The notes beneath the pieces were generated by a model, which had not been told where the DNA came from, searched no databases, and was given only the letters and a program-made list of their open reading frames with translations. This document shows, one piece after another, positions 9,304-18,536 of a DNA stretch of 64,000 nt (positions are counted from its first letter, which is position 1; the number at the start of each line of letters is the position of its first letter). A program made the translations under genes and the position numbers. Source of the stretch: Calditrichota bacterium. Its GTDB lineage: Bacteria; Zhuqueibacterota; Zhuqueibacteria; Zhuqueibacterales; Geothermadaptataceae. The stretch spans positions 1 to 64,000 of the forward strand of contig QQUE01000012.1 in the NCBI GenBank assembly GCA_008501765.1, given 5' to 3'.

Positions 9304-9516
9304 ATTACAGCCTCCCGATTATCATATTTAATTCTTTTATATATAAGTATTTGGAAATATCAGTTCAACCAATCTCAAGTTGCACAAATACCGCTTCAGT
9401 TCAAATTTGTGAATGTGAATTACGGGTGTGCACCGTCTTTATACCATGCAAAATTAATACAAGGAGTTCACTCCCGGAAATGCAGTCACAATTTTAACAT
9501 CGATAAATCACCAATC

Positions 9517-9664
9517 TAACCTGATCTATTCATAAACTGATAATGATGTGCCTGGCACTTCTACAAGTTATGAAAGCCCTTAAAAGCTACTTTGTTTAGT
9601 TAAATCTATAAAAATCAACTAAGTGCCAGGCACATCCACTGCACTTTATGAATAATTCAGGCTA
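9517..9664. repeat. TAGCCTG-family inverted repeat, GTGCC-T-GGCAC subtype (copy 2)
   Basis: 148 bp, close to identical to 119-265. Ends are TAACCTGATCTATTCATAAA (9517-9536) and, inverted, TAGCCTGAATTATTCATAAA (9664-9645), with the same 14-bp inner arms. The right end starts one base after the TAG stop of the 1596-aa baseplate gene (9668-9666). It lies in the 360-bp gap (9304-9665) between that gene and the fibre gene; the rest of the gap (9304-9516) shows no convincing gene. Confidence 0.88.
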
Positions 9665-9665
9665 A

Positions 9666-12600
9666 CTATCCAACAACGAAATCCAGCTCGATTTTCATAT
9701 AATTTATGCCATTAAAGTTTTGCTCTTCAAATTCCGCGTCAGAAATGATATCAATTTCATGTTGCTTTGCTGCCACCAGCACGGTATCCGGTTCCGGGGT
9801 ATCAATCCAATAGCCCGCACTTTCAGATTCCTGAATGAGCAGAAAATTTTCTTGATCATCACCACGAAATAGTTTGAAATGCACCACATAATCGATGTAA
9901 TCCCGCTGCTCGATATAATCAATAATCACATTGGCATAGATGCGTTCACCAATAACGATATCCGCATCCGCAGAATAAGCCCAGGGTGAAAGAAAACGAT
10001 TGATATCGTCATTCAATTTTTGTTTATAAAATCCTTCATTGTATCCGGGCTGGAAACGAACGCCCAAACGAAGTTTTACCTGCACATACTGCGGGTTTTT
10101 TACTTTTACAGTGGCACTTTCTGGAATGTACTCAGTTAGATAATTTTCAATTCGCGCAATCAAAGATGTTGGCGCTTTGGGCTCAAAAGGATCCGATGGA
10201 AGCAGATCATGAATATCAGGAATCACCACGATCGTAACTTGCCCGGGTTTTGCGGGATCGGCCGGCAAACATTTCACTTTGTATAATTCGGGAAAGTGCT
10301 CTAAAATAATATGTTCATAATCCCATAACGACAATGCGCGTTGTTTATGACGCAGGCGCTCGCTTATGCGGGTGTAAAATGTTCTGTCCTGCTCAGCAAT
10401 TTTTCCGCCAAAGGAAGTATAGGGTTGAGAGATGCCAGATATTTGCGGGCGTGCCCTCAAAAGCGAATTTATACTCTCCGCTGGTAATGGCCGGGAAAAA
10501 TGATCCGGTGCATTGTCATTATCTACAAAAGTGGCTATTACTGCCTGTGCATGCAATGCAACCACATCACACACACTTTTGCTGTTTTTTGTTATGCCCG
10601 CTCGAAGCCAGTACAACGCCGGATCCAGCAGCGTGTTTGCTTCCACCTGCCGCAAATCAAATGTCATAATGCCGGAATTGATCAAACCATTGGTGGCATC
10701 ATTTAGAATGAGGCCGTCATCCAGAGTAATCCAATTATTGTCACTCAGATAGCTCCACTGCAACGGAACGGATTCGAGTTCCGGATCAGCACTGCCCTCC
10801 GCCATTTGAAACAGGATGGATAAATTTTGCGGCGCCCGGATGTTTTTAATACCGATGTAAAGTTCACCTTCAAAGTTAAATTGCGGTAGAAATGCAAAAG
10901 GTGGGAACTCTTTTTCAAGCTGAAATTTTCGATAACCAAATGGATGGATGTGAAATATACGATCCATTTCAGCTTCCCTGCTATAATTCTCCATGACAAT
11001 TTCAGCAGAAGAGGTATAATTGACAGTCAATTGTTTTATTTTGGGAGTATAGGGTGGATTGACCTGAAATTTTTCGGGTTCATCCGCAGCGCCGTTTGCG
11101 ATCGCCACAGAAAGTTCCGTTGCTTTTGCGATGGCCAGGGCTGGATAGGCCTCATGCTGAAAATCCGGGGCATTGAGCTCCCATTGCAGATAACGATCCC
11201 AGTTTTTAAGATCGGCATCAAAAGTGGTGGTTATGTTGCCGGCATAATGCCGCTCACCAAAAGCCGAGGCCAAATCCTGTATCGAATTTGTGCCTTTTTT
11301 AGGTTTTTCAGGTGCCGTGGTGTTCCTGCCACCGGTAGTTTCAGGTTCAAATAACGGTGCCGCTTCGCTGATGGGCAGATTGAGTTGCTTGTCGATAATA
11401 CTCATTTTAATGGAAAAGGGCGTATCCGCCGTAACTGCTTCATAGTTATTGTAATGGGTTTGCAGATCGTCGGGAACTCCCATCCATTCGAAATGTGTAT
11501 CCAGCTTGGCCAACTTTTTAATGACCAGTTCCGGATGGCAAAAATTAAAACGGGAGCCAGCTACCGGGCGAACGCCGAAAGGTTCGAATGGTTTTGTGGC
11601 GTCCAGGATTCGCTCATCATTTTGTATGTGCGAGGGAAGCAATCCATCGACACCAACGTGCAGGTGGACTCGCTGTAATTGCAGCGATTTAAAAGCAAAG
11701 TACTTTGTAATAAACTGGCCCGTGCCGTCCTGAATTTCAGCTGGTTTCCAGATATGCCGGAGCGTCAAACGCATTTGTGGCCATTTTTCAGTAGTTTGCC
11801 CATTATTTTCCACAATGGGTTGCACGGCCTCAATATCTTCGGTGAATTTCAATACAACCTGCAACGCCTGATCTTCCGGAAACCCGGTATTTGGAGAATC
11901 GCCGTTGCCGTTCGATGTTTCAGATTGCTCATCGATTAAAGCACCATAGCTGCCAAGGCGCCAGAGCGAAGAATCAGGTTTGATCCAGCCATTTTCGGTA
12001 CTCACTTCAATGCAGAAGGGCCCGCTTCCTTTCTCCATTTGAAATTCATTCGCCTCCAAATCATCGGTAAATGAATGCCGAATAGCCTGCAAATTAAATC
12101 CAACATCAGAAAATCCAAACGTCACAGAGATGGTACGCTTGCCTTGACTGAGAAAAAGTATGGGTGAACTGATCGCCCAGCCAAATGAAGGCGGTGCAGG
12201 TGTTTCCTCCGATTGCAATACCTGCGGTTGACCGAATGTATTCCAGCGATTCAGTTTGTCATTACCCTCACCGGCACGGGTTGCATCTTCATAGGCATAG
12301 ACATTTTTCCATTCAACGTATTGAGCAACCGGCTCACTCAGTCGATTGCGCTGGTGCAGCTCTGCGATCGAGATGATGCGCTCCCACTCGCGGTCAACGA
12401 TATCAAGCGCATCTTGCGATTTTTGAATAATTTCATTTAAAAAATCAGCGAAGGTCACACCGGATTGCTCCTTGAGTCGCTCTAAAGGGTGGACATCTTC
12501 GGCGTTTTGATCGACTTTTCCCAGCGCCAAATCTATTACGTTTTTAAGGCCGGCTATCTGATCGATATCTATTCTGGCCTGATTCATTTCGGCGCGCCGC

Positions 12601-14456
12601 TGCGCATAGATTTTTTCCCGATGGGCAGCGGCCAGCAGAACGTATGCCTTCTCCCAGTCGTGCGTAGCCAAAGCCACTGATTCATTCGGGACAACGACCA
12701 GAAATTTTTCAACAGGCATATAAAAATAGTTTTCTATACGCAGCAGAGCGAGGTGTAGCTCATCAACATTTTCTATGCTGATTAAAGACTGCGTCTTACC
12801 TGCCAGCATACTAAAATCCGGCTGCAAGGGGCTGGTATTCAAATCAGGATTTAATGCATTTTCCAGATTTTTCTCAAAAAGCATGCTGCCTTCAATGGGC
12901 AAATTATATTCAAAATCACCTCTCACTTTTCTGGCCGCATCCTGAAGAATACGGTTGATTTCATCCCATTCAAGATCAATGCGGTTTTTTAAATGCATCA
13001 GGCGGGCGAAATTTAACATGTCATATATTTTGAGTCTGTTACTATCTTTTCGTATTTTATATTCAAGTCTGAAGCCAGAATCAGGATTTAACAGTTCAGC
13101 ACGCCATTCACTTCCCTTTTTGATGATTCGGATGTTGATGTGCGATTGCTGCCCAGCCAACTGATCAGCAAAAATGAATTTCAAAGTCCCGGGCATCGTT
13201 TTGCTATCCAGCATTTTAATGACCTGATTTCCCGCTTTAATCTCCTTATCTGAAAATTGCACATCTTGTTCATCTATGGCGAGAAAGAGCTTCTCCCGTA
13301 TTATCGCTTGCAGCTCCGGCAGATCGCTCCGGTACAGATTCGCGTAAGCGTCATCGATATTTTCCGTTTCAGGGATCTCACTGAAAATCATCTCGAGATT
13401 ATCGAGCTCAGGCGTAACAGCATTTTTAAGATTGGCGTCAAAACTTGTTGAGGAACTTGAAATTACTTTAAAATTTAGATCACGTTTTTTTCCGGCTCTC
13501 GAAATAATACTATTTATTTCCTGCCATTTTTCTGTTTGGTTTTCCCGGTACATCATTATTTTGAAGAAGTCCCGGATTTCCATACTTAGGTTGCTTTTCA
13601 CGAATCCGATTAGATTTCTAAAATCGAGCAGGTGCTTAAATTCGAGTTCCTCGGTTTCCGGTAAAGGGTCCCCGGGCAAATCGCCTGCACCAAATTTTGG
13701 TAAAACGCCTCCCGGGAGTGGTTCACCGTACGCAATGCCCAGCATCTTCATGAACGCACTTTCACTGACAGGGTTCTCCTGTCGTTCCCGCTCCTCGCGC
13801 ATACCGATTTTCGGACTATCGGTATAAATCGCGCTTATTTTTGCAATTTGTGCGCGATTGACGACTATTTTTTCATCTGTTTGATAAATTAAAGCTTTGC
13901 CCTGGCTGTCTTCACCCGCAAGCAGCTCTGCCCCCTGTGGCAGTTCAAACGAACTGGATTTAGCTGCAAGCGCAATCAGCACATGTACTTTATCCGGTAT
14001 AGCGGCCTTTTTTGTCATACCAAGTACGTGCTGAAAATAATAGTCAAGATGACGGTGGGTAATTGTATTCATGTTGTTTTGTGCATGCCTGAACAGGCGC
14101 AGAAAAGCCAAAAACAAGGCGAAGTGCGGCCGGGAAAAATGGCTGGATGTTTCGTTCTGAAATTGTTCAGGGTTTTCCATGAACGAAACGATCTCCTCCA
14201 AATTCAGATTCTCGTCGAGAAAACCGCTCCAACTTAAATCTGCTGACGCGCCAGCCTCCTCGTTTTCGATACCGAAATAACGCAATCGTTTGGCAAAGTC
14301 ACGTACAAATTTCAGCAAATCCATTGTTGTGCGTTCATCGATTGCCACATAATCCGGATCGAGTGCTTTTGTTGCTCGCCCGAACTGACTTGTGCCGTCC
14401 CGTTGAGGAATTTCCACAAGTTTAAATTTTTCCGGTGTTCCGGGATCATTCATCAT
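9666..14456 (-). CDS. eCIS large baseplate J-like protein (Afp11-like)
   Basis: 1596 aa, the largest gene here. The N-terminus (RDGTSQFGRATKALDPDYV) and the middle are family-specific. The C-terminal ~230 residues resemble the baseplate J/gp47 C-terminus: FYTRISERLRHKQRALSLWD, then YEHIILEHFPELYKVKCLP, a P-x-x-VTIVVIPD strand and a late IGERIYANVIIDYIE segment. No signal peptide or membrane helix. Known Afp11 homologues form the baseplate wedge around the spike; eCIS of FCB bacteria often have versions well over 1000 aa. Both flanking gaps contain TAGCCTG-family repeats, so it may be its own transcript block (inference). Confidence 0.85.
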   Translation of the reverse strand: MMNDPGTPEKFKLVEIPQRDGTSQFGRATKALDPDYVAIDERTTMDLLKFVRDFAKRLRYFGIENEEAGASADLSWSGFLDENLNLEEIVSFMENPEQFQNETSSHFSRPHFALFLAFLRLFRHAQNNMNTITHRHLDYYFQHVLGMTKKAAIPDKVHVLIALAAKSSSFELPQGAELLAGEDSQGKALIYQTDEKIVVNRAQIAKISAIYTDSPKIGMREERERQENPVSESAFMKMLGIAYGEPLPGGVLPKFGAGDLPGDPLPETEELEFKHLLDFRNLIGFVKSNLSMEIRDFFKIMMYRENQTEKWQEINSIISRAGKKRDLNFKVISSSSTSFDANLKNAVTPELDNLEMIFSEIPETENIDDAYANLYRSDLPELQAIIREKLFLAIDEQDVQFSDKEIKAGNQVIKMLDSKTMPGTLKFIFADQLAGQQSHINIRIIKKGSEWRAELLNPDSGFRLEYKIRKDSNRLKIYDMLNFARLMHLKNRIDLEWDEINRILQDAARKVRGDFEYNLPIEGSMLFEKNLENALNPDLNTSPLQPDFSMLAGKTQSLISIENVDELHLALLRIENYFYMPVEKFLVVVPNESVALATHDWEKAYVLLAAAHREKIYAQRRAEMNQARIDIDQIAGLKNVIDLALGKVDQNAEDVHPLERLKEQSGVTFADFLNEIIQKSQDALDIVDREWERIISIAELHQRNRLSEPVAQYVEWKNVYAYEDATRAGEGNDKLNRWNTFGQPQVLQSEETPAPPSFGWAISSPILFLSQGKRTISVTFGFSDVGFNLQAIRHSFTDDLEANEFQMEKGSGPFCIEVSTENGWIKPDSSLWRLGSYGALIDEQSETSNGNGDSPNTGFPEDQALQVVLKFTEDIEAVQPIVENNGQTTEKWPQMRLTLRHIWKPAEIQDGTGQFITKYFAFKSLQLQRVHLHVGVDGLLPSHIQNDERILDATKPFEPFGVRPVAGSRFNFCHPELVIKKLAKLDTHFEWMGVPDDLQTHYNNYEAVTADTPFSIKMSIIDKQLNLPISEAAPLFEPETTGGRNTTAPEKPKKGTNSIQDLASAFGERHYAGNITTTFDADLKNWDRYLQWELNAPDFQHEAYPALAIAKATELSVAIANGAADEPEKFQVNPPYTPKIKQLTVNYTSSAEIVMENYSREAEMDRIFHIHPFGYRKFQLEKEFPPFAFLPQFNFEGELYIGIKNIRAPQNLSILFQMAEGSADPELESVPLQWSYLSDNNWITLDDGLILNDATNGLINSGIMTFDLRQVEANTLLDPALYWLRAGITKNSKSVCDVVALHAQAVIATFVDNDNAPDHFSRPLPAESINSLLRARPQISGISQPYTSFGGKIAEQDRTFYTRISERLRHKQRALSLWDYEHIILEHFPELYKVKCLPADPAKPGQVTIVVIPDIHDLLPSDPFEPKAPTSLIARIENYLTEYIPESATVKVKNPQYVQVKLRLGVRFQPGYNEGFYKQKLNDDINRFLSPWAYSADADIVIGERIYANVIIDYIEQRDYIDYVVHFKLFRGDDQENFLLIQESESAGYWIDTPEPDTVLVAAKQHEIDIISDAEFEEQNFNGINYMKIELDFVVG

Positions 14457-14472
14457 TTAATTTTCGTTCACC

Positions 14473-14909
14473 TCACCTGAATAATTCTCAAACGGAGCTG
14501 TGAAGCCGCTGAGAAAAAAACTAAAAAATAGAAAAAACAGTACTCTATGCGCCCAGTATTCCGGGTATCCAGTTATCTCAGCGAGTCTCAAACCCACCCC
14601 TGACTGATGCTCAGCGGCTGCGCCTTTCGCATCTGTCGTCCCCTCCCAAGAGTGGAATTTCTTCAGCCTGCTACCCCCAATTCCCATCCGCCGGAGGGGA
14701 CGACATTTGCGAATTGTTCTTCGTAAATGTCAGGGGTGGGTTGCAAGCTAATTAGACATCTTTTTCTATTTGCTGAGTTAGCTGGATACCCAGAGCCCAG
14801 TATTGATGCTTTTTATTATTCTTCAATTTCTTTTTAAATCCGGGTTCAAAATATTAATTATAAACAGACTAAGTACTTTTACAGCAAAATACGTGAATAA
14901 CGCAGGCCA
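14473..14909. repeat. TAGCCTG-family repeat with a second palindromic element nested inside
   Basis: Outer ends ACCTGAATAATTCTCA (from 14473) and, inverted, GGCCTGCGTTATTCACG (to about 14909) match the 30959-31159 copy, including the AT-rich right half (compare ACAGACTAAGTA with ACAGGTTAAGTA). About 230 bp of nested palindrome interrupts it: arms GGGTATCCAGTTATCTCAGC (14563-14582) and GCTGAGTTAGCTGGATACCC (14772-14791), then ACCCACCCCTGAC / GTCAGGGGTGGGT, and the perfect pair GTCGTCCCCTCC (14636-14647) / GGAGGGGACGAC (14693-14704). It fills the 460-bp gap between the 1596-aa baseplate gene and the spike-tip gene. The 76-codon ORF across it is palindrome sequence, not a gene. Confidence 0.8.
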
Positions 14910-14917
14910 AAAAAAAT

Positions 14918-15352
14918 TCACGTTCCTTGAAATTTTGTATTCATCGTTTGAAATATTCCATTGCCCGAATAGCTTGGGCTGGCGTCGGGAATGGGCGAAC
15001 CCGGGCCCGGTGGCGGCTGTTGGGCTGGGCTCTGTACTTCAAACTTTGCATTGAACTGGCTGCCCTTCAGAATAACCGCCGTACCACCGGTATTGGTTAT
15101 TTCTGCAACCTGATCGCTGGCCAAAGAATCAATTTTTAAGGTTCCACTACCCGGAATGGAATATTGCGGTGTCATGTACATACAGCCTGGCACCGAAACA
15201 TCCTGTTCGTCACCTTCAATGCATATTTTTTTCCCACTTAAAGTACCGTGGCCGCTGCCGGGCATATCACCCGGTTGCACAACCACCGTGGCAGCGCCAA
15301 AACTCGGGAGAAAAATTGCCTTATCGCCTTCGATTATGATAAAATCAGCCAT
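14918..15352 (-). CDS. eCIS spike-tip / PAAR-like protein (Afp10 position)
   Basis: 144 aa. Starts MADFIIIEGDKAIFLPSFGA and has a Gly-rich beta-type body (GSGHGTLSGKKICIEGD, VPGCMYMTPQYSIPGSGTL) and a proline-rich QSPAQQPPPGPGSPIPD segment near residue 112. I recognise this as the small conserved protein that replaces or accompanies PAAR tips in eCIS of Bacteroidota and cyanobacteria. The position directly after gp25 and downstream of the VgrG-like spike supports a role at the spike apex. Its stop lies about 9 bp from the end of the neighbouring repeat. Apex function is inferred. Confidence 0.72.
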   Translation of the reverse strand: MADFIIIEGDKAIFLPSFGAATVVVQPGDMPGSGHGTLSGKKICIEGDEQDVSVPGCMYMTPQYSIPGSGTLKIDSLASDQVAEITNTGGTAVILKGSQFNAKFEVQSPAQQPPPGPGSPIPDASPSYSGNGIFQTMNTKFQGT

Positions 15353-15358
15353 GTTCGA

Positions 15359-15769
15359 TCATTCTGTATTCGCTTCATTAACATAAAACGGATAAACCAT
15401 ATTGAAGCGGGAGTTGGTGCTCCGGATCGTATACTCCAAACTAATTAGCAGCAATCCTGATTCTTTTTTACTTTCCGAGACCTCGATTTTTTCAAGTTCT
15501 ATTCGTGGTTCGTGATAGAGAATGCCGTCAGTGATGAGGCGACTGATTTGATTTACAAGGCCCTGGTCAATCTCTTCGAAAAGCAGGTTTTGCAGATCGC
15601 AGCCATAGTCTTCACGCATAATTCTTTCACCCAGGCTGGTTGAAAAAAGAATCTGCAAACTCTGATGAATGTCCTCGGCGTCGGCGCTCATTTTCACATC
15701 GGCGCCTGCCTGCGTAAAAGCCGGTGGGAAACTCCAGCCTGTTCCGAGGAATGTGCTATTCTCGCTCAA
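15359..15769 (-). CDS. eCIS baseplate gp25-like protein (Afp9-like)
   Basis: 136 aa from a TTG at 15769. The frame stays open 23 codons further to an ATG at 15838, but that extension overlaps the upstream 64-aa gene by 65 bases. The TTG lies 5 bases after that gene's stop, has AAGGG eight bases upstream, and gives the N-terminus (M)SENSTFLGTGWSFPPAF seen in homologues. The core LQILFSTSLGERIMREDYGC is the gp25/GPW motif with the Gly-Glu-Arg signature. gp25 proteins link sheath, wedge and spike in contractile machines. It sits between the 64-aa miniprotein and the spike-tip gene, six bases before the latter's start. Confidence 0.88.
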   Translation of the reverse strand: MSENSTFLGTGWSFPPAFTQAGADVKMSADAEDIHQSLQILFSTSLGERIMREDYGCDLQNLLFEEIDQGLVNQISRLITDGILYHEPRIELEKIEVSESKKESGLLLISLEYTIRSTNSRFNMVYPFYVNEANTE

Positions 15770-15773
15770 AAGT

Positions 15774-15968
15774 TCAGCCCTTAAGTTCAGGTACAGTCGA
15801 TTTCTTTTTTCTGGGCTCCGATTTATCTGAGTTGCCATTCAGTTGATGCCCGGCCTGCTCCTGAATTTTGCCAATCAAACCAAAAACACGGGTAAAGGGC
15901 AGCGTGCCTAAAGCTTCAAGAATGAGATTGGCTTCATCAAGACTGACTTTTAAATTGATTTCTTTCAT
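15774..15968 (-). CDS. Small conserved eCIS-locus protein, function unknown
   Basis: 64 aa. KEINLKVSLDEANLILEALG, then PFTRVFGLIGKIQEQA, followed by a lysine/serine-rich tail. The first 40 residues resemble the small LILEALG...PF...LI.KIQ.Q proteins I associate with Bacteroidota, often coded beside phage-like genes. It lies between the VgrG-like spike gene and gp25, and its 3' end supplies the ribosome-binding site for gp25. It could be an assembly chaperone or an accessory factor; there is no direct evidence. Confidence 0.7.
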   Translation of the reverse strand: MKEINLKVSLDEANLILEALGTLPFTRVFGLIGKIQEQAGHQLNGNSDKSEPRKKKSTVPELKG

Positions 15969-15985
15969 TTTAACTCCTGTTAATG

Positions 15986-17629
15986 CTATTTGATATCCAC
16001 TTTTGCGCCCTTGATTTCAACATCCCCGCTGGCTTCGATTTTAAAATCTTTTGCACTTTTCATTTCGATGCCGTCAGCGCTCATCGTGATGGTGTTGCCA
16101 TGCTGATCGCTCAGTTCAATTCTTTCCGTATCATCGTCGAGCAGGATTTTGTTCTTCTCCGGCGTCTCGATATAAACAGATGATTTTGCATCATCGATAA
16201 AACAAAGGATAGTACCGCTCTTGGTGACGATTCCCTTTTTCAGGTTATCTTCCGATAACTCAGCCATGATTGGGGGAGCCGTGTTTTTGGAACCGAACAT
16301 AGCACCAAGAATCACCGGCTGCCGGGGATCGTCGTTAAAAAAACCGACAACCACTTCATCTCCTACCTCAGGTCGAAAAAAAAAGCCGCGCTCGGCGCCG
16401 GCATCCGGGCTTGTCAGCCGCGCCCACAGTTTGTTGTTTTCCTCACCCAGAGCAGGCAACATAATTTTAACCCGCAATTCATTTTCCGGATCTTCCTCAA
16501 ATTGCTCAACGATGCCCAATTGCAAGCCATTCACCGCTGGCACCAATCCGGCTGCGGGCACATCGATGATGTCGCGCTGCTCTGCAAACTTCATTGGTGA
16601 CAGGCCGGTCTGCAAATCGGTTTGCCAGCCCTGCTGGTCAACGCGATGTCGAATGCCTGTAACAACTGCTTTGCCGTTGAATCGCTCGCCCATTCCGGCT
16701 AATTCAATCACATCCAGCAGGGCGATTTCTGATAAACCTGCCACCGCGATGCGGCCACGAATGAAAGCCATGCGATTGCGAAACATTTCTGCATCAGACC
16801 AGGCTTGATTTTCCTCGGGAGATAGCGGAACACTGTTATTGAAATTCTGTTGTTGAATGCCGACAGTTTTAACTAATTTTTCAGCCTGCAGATTGCCTTG
16901 GGCTAATTTAAAGTCTTTTGCCTTGACGGCCGTGGTCAACTTTTGATTTTTTATATCCCAGGAACTACTGTGAATTTCAGGATACTGATGGCTCATATCC
17001 GCTTCCAAATCGAAGGCATAGATTTCACTCAAGCCATATTCGAAAATGTGCTTTGCCGCAGCGCTCAAATCAACCTTTAAAAGCGAAACCGTATCGTTAT
17101 CCACCGTGACCAGCATCCCGTTTGCTTCAGCACGCGAAACGATGAAATCCCAATCGGTGCTATAATACTGCACCAGTTCCGGGTGTACCGAAGATATCCG
17201 CATCAATTTCCCTTTTTTCATCCCTGAACCGGATAAAATAGATTCGATGGCATCGTCGTCTGTTTTTTCCAGATATATTTGATTTTTACGATTCACTGTC
17301 AACGCGAGCGCTTTGGCTTTCAGTTCAACGATAAGCTGCGACCCTTGAACGCTCGCGGTGATATTCTGGCTTACGACGATCCCTTTGAATACCCTTTTTT
17401 CCTGATTTGGAGCGCCCTCGTAGCGCAGCTTTATTTCGATTTCTTGTCCCGGCTCAAAGAATTTACTCTCACTGACTGCAAATTTCTGCCGCGCAACGCT
17501 ACCATCCAAAAGCGTAAGTTGCGCCCGGGGAATACGGTTGACTTCATGGCTGATATCGATGGAAACCAGTTCAAACGCCAGATCCATTGCTTTGCCGCTA
17601 TTCAAAATTGTCGGTGTAACAACGCCCAT
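15986..17629 (-). CDS. eCIS VgrG-like spike protein (Afp8-like)
   Basis: 547 aa. The N-terminal half (to about 370) has the phage late-control D/gp27-like fold pattern (LAFELVSIDISHEVNRIPRA, YYSTDWDFIVSRAEANGMLV). Next comes a gp5-like OB fold (LQLGIVEQFEEDPENELRVK, then WARLTSPDAGAERGFFFRPE, VGDEVVVGFFNDDPRQPVIL). The C-terminus is a short beta-helix-like needle with a DxHGNTITMS stretch and repeats ending in KGAKVDIK. Such proteins trimerise into the central spike that pierces the target. No C-terminal effector domain is fused. It follows the LysM gene directly. Confidence 0.92.
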   Translation of the reverse strand: MGVVTPTILNSGKAMDLAFELVSIDISHEVNRIPRAQLTLLDGSVARQKFAVSESKFFEPGQEIEIKLRYEGAPNQEKRVFKGIVVSQNITASVQGSQLIVELKAKALALTVNRKNQIYLEKTDDDAIESILSGSGMKKGKLMRISSVHPELVQYYSTDWDFIVSRAEANGMLVTVDNDTVSLLKVDLSAAAKHIFEYGLSEIYAFDLEADMSHQYPEIHSSSWDIKNQKLTTAVKAKDFKLAQGNLQAEKLVKTVGIQQQNFNNSVPLSPEENQAWSDAEMFRNRMAFIRGRIAVAGLSEIALLDVIELAGMGERFNGKAVVTGIRHRVDQQGWQTDLQTGLSPMKFAEQRDIIDVPAAGLVPAVNGLQLGIVEQFEEDPENELRVKIMLPALGEENNKLWARLTSPDAGAERGFFFRPEVGDEVVVGFFNDDPRQPVILGAMFGSKNTAPPIMAELSEDNLKKGIVTKSGTILCFIDDAKSSVYIETPEKNKILLDDDTERIELSDQHGNTITMSADGIEMKSAKDFKIEASGDVEIKGAKVDIK

Positions 17630-17630
17630 A

Positions 17631-18359
17631 TTAAACCTGTCCCGATTTAAGCAATTGATCTAATGGTGGGAAATTCAGTGTTTGTCCCTGCTCCAAATTC
17701 CTGAAGTTGTTCAGGCGGTTGTGGCGTGCGACGTGGGTGGTGTACATGGATTTGCCATAAATATTTTTGCACAAAAGAGGCAAGGTATCACCGGCCTGAA
17801 CAATGCGTTGATGGGTTAAATCCGGGGATTTTTTGTTTTCTTTTCGCCGACGTTTCGATACTTCTTCATCGGAAATCAAGCTGATATCGAGTTCTGCTCG
17901 TAAGGGTGAGCCCTCACGATTAAATAGTGTGTAAGAAATATTTACACTCGCCAGCCGACAATCAAAAGCAAGAACGCCATCGGTTTGATCACCCCATTCC
18001 ACATGCAGTCTATTTGGTTCGTGTGTATCGCCATTCATGTAAAATACAAGATCAAGAAAATGGTGAATTTGACTTGCTACTGTTTTTTCACTTTTTAACA
18101 GGCTGATCCCTGATCCGGAAACACCCATTTCATCCAAAATTAATTTTAAACTTATTTCAGTGGGAAAATTACGAACATACGTTTTCGTGTTATCTGATTC
18201 TCCCAACGATTTAGCTGTGCCATATTTTATTTCATATTTTTTCGATAATGTTGTTGGGTTAAACATAGCTTCAAATTCACCCACCGGCACGGCTCGACCA
18301 TCATCGGAATAGGCTTTAATCTTCAGTTTCGCCAACTTATTTTTTTTCAGGAAGGACAT
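17631..18359 (-). CDS. eCIS LysM-domain protein (Afp7-like)
   Basis: 242 aa. The N-terminus (LAKLKIKAYSDDG, FEAMFNPTTLSKKYEI) matches the eCIS/phage gp53-like baseplate family, where F-N-P is near-invariant. The C-terminal ~55 residues are a LysM module (VQAGDTLPLLCKNIYG ... LEQGQTLNFPP). In phage and eCIS particles this protein links tube to baseplate hub. Its ATG directly follows the TAG of the DUF5908 gene, and its stop is beside the VgrG ATG, so the three are tightly coupled. Confidence 0.9.
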   Translation of the reverse strand: MSFLKKNKLAKLKIKAYSDDGRAVPVGEFEAMFNPTTLSKKYEIKYGTAKSLGESDNTKTYVRNFPTEISLKLILDEMGVSGSGISLLKSEKTVASQIHHFLDLVFYMNGDTHEPNRLHVEWGDQTDGVLAFDCRLASVNISYTLFNREGSPLRAELDISLISDEEVSKRRRKENKKSPDLTHQRIVQAGDTLPLLCKNIYGKSMYTTHVARHNRLNNFRNLEQGQTLNFPPLDQLLKSGQV

Positions 18360-18533
18360 CTAACGATCCTTTTTCTTTTGCAAAATTTTCATCACTTGTT
18401 GAACACATTCCTGAATTAATGCATCCTGATCAATTGCTGCGACTGCAGGGTTTTGGTTATTTCTATTGCGATATTCAGGATCATCAAGGTTTGTACTGGC
18501 GCGAATCACCAGCTCTCTAATTTCTACCGGCAT
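18360..18533 (-). CDS. DUF5908-like eCIS miniprotein
   Basis: 57 aa, ATG 18533 to TAG 18362-18360. Starts MPVEIRELVIRA and ends in a basic helix (QQVMKILQKKKDR), the layout I know from the DUF5908 miniproteins that sit between tube and LysM genes in Bacteroidota eCIS clusters. It begins 3 bases after the upstream tube stop, and its own stop touches the LysM start (TAGATG). Function is unknown; a tube-baseplate adaptor or chaperone is plausible from position. Confidence 0.82.
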   Translation of the reverse strand: MPVEIRELVIRASTNLDDPEYRNRNNQNPAVAAIDQDALIQECVQQVMKILQKKKDR

Positions 18534-18536
18534 AAT

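Noticed and set aside
14457-14687. 76-aa ORF upstream of the large baseplate gene
   Set aside because: Its sequence is made of nested palindromic repeat DNA; no support as a gene.
16221-16808. 195-aa plus-strand ORF opposite the VgrG-like gene
   Set aside because: Antisense shadow with skewed composition (Ser/Arg/Pro rich), no ribosome-binding site and no family resemblance.
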